Positions 1-5,517 of a stretch of 6,116 nt of DNA are shown here, in pieces. Numbering within the stretch: the stretch's first letter is position 1; each line of letters opens with the position of its first letter. The notes under the pieces were generated by a model, which worked only from the letters and a program-made list of their open reading frames with translations, searched no databases and was not told the origin of the DNA. The translations under genes were made by a program, and so were the position numbers. This DNA comes from an uncultured Dorea sp. GTDB lineage: Bacteria > Bacillota > Clostridia > Lachnospirales > Lachnospiraceae. The stretch covers positions 1-6,116 of the forward strand of contig CAQNVT010000073.1 of NCBI GenBank assembly GCA_948844705.1, given 5' to 3'.

Positions 1-6
1 CTTCAT
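1..6 (-). CDS. Putative start of a leftward gene (2 codons visible)
   Basis: An ATG at 6-4 followed by AAG runs out of the window. It is preceded on the minus strand by GAGAGG (20-15), 8 nt upstream of the ATG, which is good ribosome-binding-site geometry. A possible TATAAT box lies about 115 nt further upstream. Only two codons are visible, so the product cannot be named. The alternative is that this ATG is fortuitous and the left edge is the tail of a rightward gene. Confidence 0.3.
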
Positions 7-9
7 TTT

Positions 10-79
10 AGATACCTCTCTGTGATTTAAGATTTACCAACCCCAAGTCAGTATTTCTTAACTTTACACTGAGGTATCT
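10..79 (-). promoter_or_regulatory. Leader able to form an SD-sequestering stem
   Basis: On the minus strand AGATACCTC (79-71) and GAGGTATCT (18-10) are perfect 9-nt reverse complements separated by 52 nt. The downstream arm contains the GAGG of the presumed ribosome binding site for the ATG at 6-4, so folding would hide it. The 52-nt apical region is A-rich and contains a GGGGTTGGTAAA stretch. Whether it acts as a riboswitch, a thermosensor or a protein-bound leader cannot be told, and I do not recognise a known riboswitch class. The pairing is seen directly; the function is inferred. Confidence 0.35.
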
Positions 80-118
80 TTCTGTTCAACCCCTTTCTGT
101 ACATTCATCCTTTACACT
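38..118 (-). repeat. Imperfect ~49-bp direct duplication in the leader
   Basis: On the minus strand AGTGTAAAG occurs at 118-110 and 70-62, and GGGGTTG follows each copy, at 93-87 and 44-38. The pairs are separated by 16 and 17 nt, so a roughly 33-nt unit appears twice with a period of 48-49 bp. The DNA between the shared blocks has diverged. A partial third block, GTAAAG, lies near 158-153. These could be tandem regulator sites or remnants of a duplication. Confidence 0.35.
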
Positions 119-122
119 TTGT

Positions 123-148
123 ATTATACAGGAAGCTTGATAGTTCAA
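123..148 (-). promoter_or_regulatory. Possible promoter for the leftward gene at the left edge
   Basis: A perfect TATAAT reads leftward at 128-123. The best nearby -35-like element is TTGAAC at 148-143, but the spacer is only 14 bp, shorter than the usual 16-18. No better -35 box is present at 17 bp. It may be a weak or activator-dependent promoter; the TATAAT may also be chance in AT-rich DNA. No convincing terminator separates it from the operon ending at 234. Confidence 0.25.
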
Positions 149-233
149 TAGACTTTACATCCTTTAGTGATATATATGTAGTTGTTATGAAATCTTTTGC
201 AGTTTTTCACTGTGGTCTGTCACAACCTTTTAA

Positions 234-1961
234 CTAATCTTTTAAAAATCTCTTTTCCTTTTCGTCGATATCCAGCCCCAGTGTTCCCCCCGGATTCATA
301 TTGTAATCCGGATCAAAGTAATCCTTCAATGCCCGGAACACGCCATACTCCGTTCTTCCGACCTGTCCCTCGAGCCACGGGGCAAACATTTTTCCAATAC
401 CGTGATGATGGCTCATGGAAGCGCCGGATTTCTGTATCGCATCCAGGATCGTAGCATGATATTTTTTAAACTCCTCCGCATCCGACATCCGCGTGATAAA
501 TATAAAATACAGATTGGCTCCCTGCGGATAGCAGTGAGACATGTGGGTGGTAACGATCGTATTCGGCAGAGCATGGCAGACCCTGCGCACCTCCTTGTGC
601 ACCTTCGCCATGTTCGACCATCTTACCGTACATTCCAGGGTATCCGTCATGATTCCGAAATCCAGCAGCGTATCTCTGAGGTACGGATCGTTAAACCGTC
701 CCTTTTCCCAGCTTTTTGTCACATATGAGGTCAGGCTCATGCCGCCGTATTTCCACGCAATCCGTTTGATATTGCGCGCCACATTTTTAGAATATCCCTT
801 TTCCCCGTCTGTAAATCCCAGGAAAAGGCATCTCTTCATATCCTGATATCCCCGCACATCCAGAAGCTTCCACAAAGGCGTCTCATCCACATTGTACAGG
901 CGGAGCATCAGATTTGTCTCCTCCGGATCTGAAAGACGGAATACCGAAGCGTAACCCGCTTCACACTGCATCATCTCCCGGGCCGCCGCCCTCGCCACCT
1001 TCCAGTTTTTAAAAATAAAGGAAAAACGTTTCCGGTTTTCAGGCATATAGCGGAATACCTTTAATGTCACCTCCGTCAGCACGCCGAACGCTCCCTCGCT
1101 TCCCATCATGATCTGATTCAGGTCCGGTCCCGTGGCCTCCCTGGAATAGCGGTTGGTCCGAACGGTCCCGACGGGCGTTGCATATTTCTGCGTCAGTACA
1201 ATGTCGGTGATACATCCGTAATAGGTGCTGTTCTGTCCTGCTCCTCTGGTGACCACCCATCCGCCTACGCTGCTGTACTCGAAGGACTGGGGAAAATGTC
1301 CGCAGGTGTATGCACGCTTTGCACCGAAGCGGGACGGCGCCTCATTCAGCGCTTCCTCCAGGGCCGGGCCCGACATTCCGCTTTGAACGGTAATGGTCTG
1401 ATCCTCCTCGCTAAAGGAAATCACTTTGTTGAACCTGGGCCGCATATCCAGGGAAACGCCCCCCTTCACCGGCTCCACTCCGCGGGTTACACTGCTGCCG
1501 CCCCCATATACGTATAAGGGGATCTGGTGCTTCGTGCAGTAAGCTACGATTTCCTCCACCTCTTTTGTCTCGCCCGGATACAGTACCACATCCGGCAGGC
1601 AGTCGATCTTCCTCTGGCGGAGCCTTGCCGCATCATACCCGGTCTTTCCGTAGGCAACCGCAAGCCTCGGATAATCCTCCGTCGTCATGTGCTCCTTTCC
1701 CACGATCTCTTCAAATGCTTTTAAATGCTCCCCGGATAAATTACACGGGGCGTCAAGCTTTACCGGATCCATCCCGATGTCCCCCGCGTACTGCCGGAAA
1801 TCATCATCCGTCATCTTAAATTTTTCTTTCATCATCTTATAGAGTGATTCCTTTGGGTATTTTACAAAATCCGGATCTCCCCATCGGAAAATAGAGCGGT
1901 AGCTGTCCCTCGGGGCCGCCTCCTTCACCCATTTTGGTTCAAAGCCTTTATATTTTTTCAT
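234..1961 (-). CDS. AGPS-type FAD-binding protein (alkylglycerone-phosphate synthase-like)
   Basis: A 575-residue cytosolic flavoprotein of the VAO/PCMH fold. The FAD domain shows a GGGSSVTRG loop (153-161) and the stretches GHFPQSFEYSSVGGWV (221-236) and TGPDLNQIMMGSEGAFGVLTE (starting 277). Against the eukaryotic AGPS sequence as I remember it, the catalytic set is conserved: Arg342 (human Arg419), Arg429 in YLRD (Arg515), Tyr485 in LYFIF (Tyr578) and His518-520 in SHHHGIGK (His615-617). AGPS exchanges the acyl chain of acyl-DHAP for a fatty alcohol, giving alkyl-DHAP. GlcD-type hydroxyacid dehydrogenases lack the HHH motif, so AGPS-like is preferred, but the true substrate is unknown. The start at 1961 is chosen because AAAGGAG lies 10 nt upstream; an in-frame ATG at 2027 lies inside the preceding gene and has no ribosome binding site. 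It is the last gene of the operon and ends with TAG. Confidence 0.85.
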   Translation of the reverse strand: MKKYKGFEPKWVKEAAPRDSYRSIFRWGDPDFVKYPKESLYKMMKEKFKMTDDDFRQYAGDIGMDPVKLDAPCNLSGEHLKAFEEIVGKEHMTTEDYPRLAVAYGKTGYDAARLRQRKIDCLPDVVLYPGETKEVEEIVAYCTKHQIPLYVYGGGSSVTRGVEPVKGGVSLDMRPRFNKVISFSEEDQTITVQSGMSGPALEEALNEAPSRFGAKRAYTCGHFPQSFEYSSVGGWVVTRGAGQNSTYYGCITDIVLTQKYATPVGTVRTNRYSREATGPDLNQIMMGSEGAFGVLTEVTLKVFRYMPENRKRFSFIFKNWKVARAAAREMMQCEAGYASVFRLSDPEETNLMLRLYNVDETPLWKLLDVRGYQDMKRCLFLGFTDGEKGYSKNVARNIKRIAWKYGGMSLTSYVTKSWEKGRFNDPYLRDTLLDFGIMTDTLECTVRWSNMAKVHKEVRRVCHALPNTIVTTHMSHCYPQGANLYFIFITRMSDAEEFKKYHATILDAIQKSGASMSHHHGIGKMFAPWLEGQVGRTEYGVFRALKDYFDPDYNMNPGGTLGLDIDEKEKRFLKD

Positions 1962-1971
1962 CCCGATTCTT

Positions 1972-1978
1972 CTCCTTT
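1972..1978 (-). promoter_or_regulatory. Ribosome binding site fixing the AGPS-like start
   Basis: AAAGGAG on the minus strand ends 10 nt before the ATG at 1961-1959. It rules out the longer reading from 2027, which would add 22 residues of non-conserved, Arg-rich sequence. Confidence 0.75.
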
Positions 1979-1982
1979 CTTT

Positions 1983-2025
1983 TATACGGCGTAACTGTTC
2001 AGTACCTTCACAGTTACTATACGGC
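1983..2025. repeat. 27-bp palindromic insert flanked by exact 8-bp direct repeats
   Basis: TATACGGC occurs at 1983-1990 and again at 2018-2025. Between them, with no extra base, lies GTAACTGT (1991-1998), an 11-nt centre and ACAGTTAC (2010-2017), a perfect 8-bp inverted repeat. This is the architecture of an insertion with target duplication, reduced to its ends. Removing 35 bp (insert plus one repeat copy) leaves the DUF1667 reading ending in ...Ala-Val-TAA and brings its stop to about 20 bp from the next start. In RNA it can form an 8-bp stem with an 11-nt loop at the DUF1667 stop codon, but no U-run follows, so it is not a classical terminator. It may instead affect message processing. Confidence 0.6.
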
Positions 2026-2379
2026 ATTCTTAAGCATGCTGCTGGTCACGATCACATCCGCCCCAAGCCCCAGCACATTCCGGAGCAGCACATCTCCCCG
2101 CCCGGCGCGGTTCTTTAAAACGACGCGGTCGATCTCTTTCATCACATCAAAAATCCGATCCTTCGGTATCTCACACGACACCCTCACCGGTACGACCGGC
2201 ATTTCGGGAAATACTGTGCGTACGGTGCTGCAAACCGTCCGCATAGGGCACCGAAGCTCTGACACGGCAAAGTCGATTCCGCGCCTGCATCCGTTTCCGG
2301 CAACCCGGATCTCTCCTTCCTTCTCTTCTGCCTTTAACACACATCCATTCGGACATACGATACAGGTCATCTCTTTCAC
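2017..2379 (-). CDS. DUF1667 cysteine-rich redox partner protein
   Basis: A 120-residue protein of the DUF1667 family, which typically lies beside a GlpA-like dehydrogenase and an NAD(P)-linked flavoprotein. Cys6, Cys9 and Cys13 form CxxCPNGC, followed by GNGC (Cys31), then RGIDFAVSE and CPMR (Cys44); Cys50 and Cys69 are extra. The spacing suggests an Fe-S or zinc site, probably an electron relay or assembly subunit of the complex; its biochemical role is not established. The start is GTG at 2379-2377, overlapping the previous stop as GTGA. GGGGGAG lies 7 nt upstream of it, whereas the ATG three codons later would be 16 nt away. The reading ends in TAG TAA at the edge of the palindromic insert. 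No signal peptide or membrane segment is visible. Confidence 0.85.
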   Translation of the reverse strand: MKEMTCIVCPNGCVLKAEEKEGEIRVAGNGCRRGIDFAVSELRCPMRTVCSTVRTVFPEMPVVPVRVSCEIPKDRIFDVMKEIDRVVLKNRAGRGDVLLRNVLGLGADVIVTSSMLKNAV

Positions 2380-3638
2380 CTTGTATCTCCCCCTTTCGCA
2401 ATACAGACCCGGATCCGGGATTCCCCCGTAAGACCTGCCCTTTCAAAATCTATCTTAAGCCGTTTCATCTCCGGCGGCTTTAAATTGCGATACTTTTTGG
2501 CGAATACCGTACGACCGTCTACGGTGACCGTAAGGATCCCCTCTTCCAGAATTTCCCTGCTTCTAAAATATAGAATCACGCTGCTTAGATCACTGTCCGC
2601 ATCCAGTCTCTGCGGAACCAGATACTGCAGCGAAGCATCCGTCTGTATAGGAATCCTGTTTCTCTTTTTCTTTTTATAGGAAGCGGCCGCCTTGCCGGCA
2701 GTCTCTCCGCTCTCTGATACATAATCTGCCAGATCATGCACATGCACCGAATTTCCGCAGGAAAAGACCCCCTCCGCCTCTGTCATAAACTGATTGTCGC
2801 AAAACGGTCCCTTCGTCGCCGGGTCGAGAGGAACTCCCAGGCTCTCCGCCATCTCATTTTCCGGAATCAGCCCGACCGACAGGATCAGCGTATCGCATTC
2901 CACCTGTCGTTCTGTCCCCGGAACCGGCTTCATATTCCCCTCTACCCCGGCGATCTCCACGCCAGTAAGCCTTCCCGCCCCGAATACCCGCGTAACGGTA
3001 TGGGACAGATAAAGAGGGATATCATAATCCTCCAGACACTGCACCAGATTCCTGGCAAGTCCCGACGGAGCCGGCTTTGCCTCGTAGACACCCAGAACCT
3101 TTGCTCCCTCAAGCGTAAGCCTTCTCGCCATGATCAGCCCGATATCGCCGCTTCCCAGGATCACACACCGTCTGGCAGGCATCTGGCCCATAATATTCAC
3201 AAAGTACTGCGCCGTCCCCGCAGTAAAGACTCCGGCAGGTCTGGTTCCGTGTATGAAAACCTGCTTCGCCGTCCGCTCCCGGCAGCCGGTCGCAAGAATC
3301 ATCGTTTTCGTCTGATATTCCCTGATTCCTTTGTCATTCACGGCATAAACGTGAAAAATATCTTCTGTTTTCCTGACAGACGTCACGAAGGTCTGTAGCT
3401 TATATTCAATAGAAAGCTCATGGAATTCCTCCTCATAACGCTCTGCGTACTCCGGACCCGACAGCCTTTCACCAAACTTAAGAAGTCCGAATCCGTCATG
3501 AATGCACTGCTTTAAGACACCGCCCAGACGGGCCTCCCGCTCAATGAGGAGCACCCGGGCGCCCTCCTTTTTTGCCGCGATCGCTGCCGCAAGCCCTCCG
3601 GGGCCACCGCCGATCACAAGAACATCATATACTGTCAC
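2376..3638 (-). CDS. NAD(P)/FAD-dependent oxidoreductase (electron-transfer subunit)
   Basis: A 420-residue two-dinucleotide-binding flavoprotein. The FAD Rossmann motif is GGGPGG (10-15), with the acidic Glu33 at the end of the second strand. An ATGCRE motif lies at 116-121, a second NAD(P) Rossmann GSGDIG at 162-167, and the closing FAD motif GVFSCGN around 290-296. There is no CxxC redox disulfide, so it is not a thioredoxin or lipoamide reductase. It more likely passes electrons between the GlpA-like FAD/[2Fe-2S] protein and a pyridine nucleotide. Residues about 330-420 form a β-rich C-terminal appendage of unknown role. It resembles the middle gene of the Thermotoga-type G3P dehydrogenase trio. 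The start is GTG (3638-3636), overlapping the upstream TGA as GTGA, with a perfect AGGAGG 7 nt upstream. Soluble. Confidence 0.9.
   Translation of the reverse strand: MTVYDVLVIGGGPGGLAAAIAAKKEGARVLLIEREARLGGVLKQCIHDGFGLLKFGERLSGPEYAERYEEEFHELSIEYKLQTFVTSVRKTEDIFHVYAVNDKGIREYQTKTMILATGCRERTAKQVFIHGTRPAGVFTAGTAQYFVNIMGQMPARRCVILGSGDIGLIMARRLTLEGAKVLGVYEAKPAPSGLARNLVQCLEDYDIPLYLSHTVTRVFGAGRLTGVEIAGVEGNMKPVPGTERQVECDTLILSVGLIPENEMAESLGVPLDPATKGPFCDNQFMTEAEGVFSCGNSVHVHDLADYVSESGETAGKAAASYKKKKRNRIPIQTDASLQYLVPQRLDADSDLSSVILYFRSREILEEGILTVTVDGRTVFAKKYRNLKPPEMKRLKIDFERAGLTGESRIRVCIAKGGDTR
2387..2393 (-). promoter_or_regulatory. GGGGGAG ribosome binding site fixing the DUF1667 GTG start
   Basis: GGGGGAG on the minus strand lies 7 nt before the GTG at 2379, within the 3' end of the preceding gene. 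It favours GTG over the ATG at 2370-2368. Confidence 0.65.
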
Positions 3639-5362
3639 GGCTGCACCTCCTTTGTCCTTCCAAAGCTGATAACTCCGTCCTCCCCGCTTTTTTTCACATC
3701 CTCTATGGCTTTTCCCGTATACTCACTGATGATCTGTGTTACCAATGGCATGCAGAAGCCTCCCTGACAGCGTCCCATACCCGGCCGCACCCGCTTTTTA
3801 ATGCCGTCCACCGTCGGAACCGGAATCGGTGACTTTAATGCGTCTATGATCTCACCCTTACTGATCTCCTCACAGCGGCAGACAATGATTCCGTAATCCG
3901 GGTTCTCCCGGATCAGCCGGTCTCTCTCCTTAAGAGGCAGCTCCCGTACACGGGGGATCCCTTTCCTGACAGGAGAGAACTCTGTGTTTCTTTCTATCTT
4001 CCCCTCTCCCCCAAGCATATGCACAGCCAGCTTTGCCACATCCTCTGCTACCGCCGGAGCCGTAGTAAGACCGGGAGACTGTATGCCCGCACAGTGTATC
4101 AGATTCCTTGTCCGCCGTCCGCGCCCGATAATAAAATCCTCCTCAAACGTCGCCGCACGCACTCCCGTAAAATAAGTAATGATATCCTTTTCGGAAAGCT
4201 CTTCCGCCGTCTGCTTCTGCTTTTTAAATACCGCGTCAACCGAGGACTGATTCGTCGCGAAATTTTCCTTTTCATACGTCTCTACGGCATCCGGTCCTAC
4301 TAAAAGATTATGATGTACCGTGTGGAGAATACCTCCTCCCTTTGTATGAGACGTATTTTTAGCCAGCGTCTTTATCGAGGAAATGCTTTTTACGAGACTT
4401 CCTGCCTTTTTATCCAGTATGGAATTGGTTCCCCTCCGGGGATGGATGGAATAAAAACGATCCTGTGCCATTGCCGCAACATCCTCCGCAAAGACCCCTG
4501 CGGCATTGATGACCAGCTTCGGATAGACGGTTCCCCGGTTCGTCTTCACTGCCTTTATCCTTCCGTTTTGAAGCTCCATGTCAAGCACGGCCGTATTAAG
4601 GCTGATCTGCGCCCCGTTTTCTGCGGCATTCTCTGCGTAAGCGATCGTAAGTCCATAGGGGCATACGCATCCCGCACTGGGATTGTACATGGCAAACTGA
4701 AACCGGGGATTAAGCTTCGGCTCCCGTTTCTTCAGTTCCCTTCCGGAAATAATTCTGGTATCCTTAATCCCGCATATGTATTTCCTGTGCCATACGTACA
4801 ACCGTACTACAGGAAGTGCGGCTTTTCCCGTAAATCCTACATACTGCCCGCATCTGCGAAAAGGAACGTCAAGCTCCTTGCATACCTTGTCAAACATCCG
4901 GTTCCCCCGCACTACATACCGCTGTTTCAAAGTCCCTCTTCCCAGATCCACGCCCGGATGAACCTCGCCGTCATTTCGTCCGGAGGCCTGAAGCGCAAGG
5001 TCCGCCTCCTTTTCCGCCAGAAGCACATCCACCTTCCACCTTCCGAGCTCCCGCGCGATACTTGAGCCGGATATACCGCCGCCTATGATCAGTACGTCGG
5101 GCGTTCTTCCCTCCAGTGCATGATCTGTAAATCCCGGAATTCTCATCCTCGGGATATCCGCTCCCTCTAATATAATATCATTAACCACATGGACACCCGG
5201 AATCCTGGTAACGCACATGCTGCAGGCCTCTATGATATCATCCCAGCAGGATAAGGTTCCCGATACCCGGACGATTTTTCCTTCTACGGTCACATTTACG
5301 GCTTCTCCAAACCGGCGGTTCAGCTTTTTCCTCAACCGGCCTTCCAGCCTCTTCCTTGTCAT
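3635..5362 (-). CDS. GlpA-like FAD oxidoreductase with BON-like N-terminus and BFD [2Fe-2S] C-terminus
   Basis: A 575-residue soluble flavoprotein. Residues about 20-65 resemble a BON domain (alternating strand VNVTVEGKIVRVSG, a helix, then IPGVHVVNDI). Residues about 88-450 are a DAO-type oxidoreductase: FAD motif GGGISG (94-99), Glu117, ASGRNDGEVHPG (126-137), TGVRAATFEEDFIIG (399-413) and CAGIQSPGLTTAPAVAED (424-441). Residues about 490-545 are a BFD-like domain with Cys495, Cys497, Cys532 and Cys537 (CxC...CxxxxC), the likely [2Fe-2S] ligands, as in E. coli GlpA. The family oxidises G3P to DHAP or handles related 2-hydroxy acids, so the substrate is not proven. First gene of the operon, about 42 nt after the predicted start of transcription. 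The ribosome binding site is weak (AAGGA at 13 nt or GAAG at 7 nt), but the next Met (49) lies inside the BON-like domain, so 5362 is kept. Confidence 0.88.
   Translation of the reverse strand: MTRKRLEGRLRKKLNRRFGEAVNVTVEGKIVRVSGTLSCWDDIIEACSMCVTRIPGVHVVNDIILEGADIPRMRIPGFTDHALEGRTPDVLIIGGGISGSSIARELGRWKVDVLLAEKEADLALQASGRNDGEVHPGVDLGRGTLKQRYVVRGNRMFDKVCKELDVPFRRCGQYVGFTGKAALPVVRLYVWHRKYICGIKDTRIISGRELKKREPKLNPRFQFAMYNPSAGCVCPYGLTIAYAENAAENGAQISLNTAVLDMELQNGRIKAVKTNRGTVYPKLVINAAGVFAEDVAAMAQDRFYSIHPRRGTNSILDKKAGSLVKSISSIKTLAKNTSHTKGGGILHTVHHNLLVGPDAVETYEKENFATNQSSVDAVFKKQKQTAEELSEKDIITYFTGVRAATFEEDFIIGRGRRTRNLIHCAGIQSPGLTTAPAVAEDVAKLAVHMLGGEGKIERNTEFSPVRKGIPRVRELPLKERDRLIRENPDYGIIVCRCEEISKGEIIDALKSPIPVPTVDGIKKRVRPGMGRCQGGFCMPLVTQIISEYTGKAIEDVKKSGEDGVISFGRTKEVQP
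3646..3651 (-). promoter_or_regulatory. AGGAGG ribosome binding site inside the GlpA-like gene
   Basis: AGGAGG on the minus strand lies within the last codons of the upstream gene and 7 nt before the GTG start at 3638. It supports the GTG start and strong, coupled translation of the second subunit. Confidence 0.8.
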
Positions 5363-5380
5363 ACCTTCACTTCTTTCCTT

Positions 5381-5400
5381 AGTCGGTCATTCGACCGACT
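5381..5400. promoter_or_regulatory. Probable TetR-family operator (20-bp inverted repeat)
   Basis: AGTCGGTC (5381-5388), 4-bp spacer ATTC, GACCGACT (5393-5400): perfect 8-bp arms. It covers about +5 to +24 of the leftward operon promoter, where a bound repressor would block transcription, and lies in the intergenic region shared with the divergent tetR gene. GACCGAC-type half-sites are common among TetR-family operators. It would not overlap the tetR promoter, so autoregulation is not required. In RNA it can also form an 8-bp hairpin close to the 5' end of the operon message. Confidence 0.75.
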
Positions 5401-5410
5401 CATTTGCTTT

Positions 5411-5439
5411 ATCATAGCAAAAATATCCGTTAAAGTCAA
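5411..5439 (-). promoter_or_regulatory. Promoter of the four-gene operon
   Basis: Reading leftward: -35 TTGACT (5439-5434), an exact 17-bp spacer, -10 TATGAT (5416-5411). Each box differs from the sigma-A consensus at one position. Transcription would start near 5404, just before the inverted repeat and about 42 nt before the GlpA-like ATG. Its strength together with a downstream operator suggests a promoter kept off by repression. Confidence 0.8.
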
Positions 5440-5455
5440 TATTTCCTACTTTCCC

Positions 5456-5484
5456 TCGACAGGCGGACGCAAAAACTATATAAT
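5456..5484 (+). promoter_or_regulatory. Promoter of the TetR-family regulator gene
   Basis: -35 TCGACA (5456-5461), a 17-bp spacer, perfect -10 TATAAT (5479-5484). The start would be near 5491, giving a leader of about 27 nt. The -35 boxes of the two divergent promoters are 16 bp apart, so polymerases may compete for the region. Ribosome binding site GAGG (5507-5510) lies 7 nt before the ATG at 5518. Confidence 0.8.
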
Positions 5485-5517
5485 GTATATATTCAAAAAT
5501 CCAAACGAGGTTATCCC

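Noticed and set aside
83..107. Short leader peptide on the minus strand (ATG at 107 or 103, 14-18 codons)
   Set aside because: The AAAGG in front directly abuts the first ATG, leaving no usable spacing, and neither peptide has a run of regulatory codons.
205..232. Terminator for the four-gene operon just after its last stop codon
   Set aside because: Only a 4-5 bp TGTG/CACA stem with a 6-nt loop and no following U-run on the minus strand; too weak to call.
234..1961. Plain glycolate oxidase/D-lactate dehydrogenase (GlcD) annotation
   Set aside because: The C-terminal SHHHGIGK with the paired Tyr and two Arg positions fits AGPS much better; GlcD proteins lack the triple His.
1976..2010. Internal promoter for the AGPS-like gene (TATAAA reading leftward near 1985-1980)
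   Set aside because: No acceptable -35 element at 16-18 bp; the bases partly belong to the duplicated TATACGGC.
1962..2027. Longer AGPS-like protein starting at ATG 2027 (22 extra residues)
   Set aside because: It overlaps the DUF1667 gene, has no ribosome binding site, and crosses the palindromic insert; the ATG at 1961 has AAAGGAG 10 nt upstream.
2736..3398. Rightward reading of 220 codons opposite the NAD(P)-flavoprotein gene
   Set aside because: It lies antisense to a clear flavoprotein, has no family-like motifs, and its composition (rich in Arg, His, Pro and Ser) is that of an antisense shadow. The same applies to the 251-codon rightward reading at 4310-5065 and the 165-codon one at 1934-2431.
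2376..3638. Thioredoxin reductase or NADH peroxidase identity for the NAD(P)/FAD protein
   Set aside because: No CxxC redox pair and no active-site cysteine near the expected position; context fits an electron-transfer subunit of a dehydrogenase.
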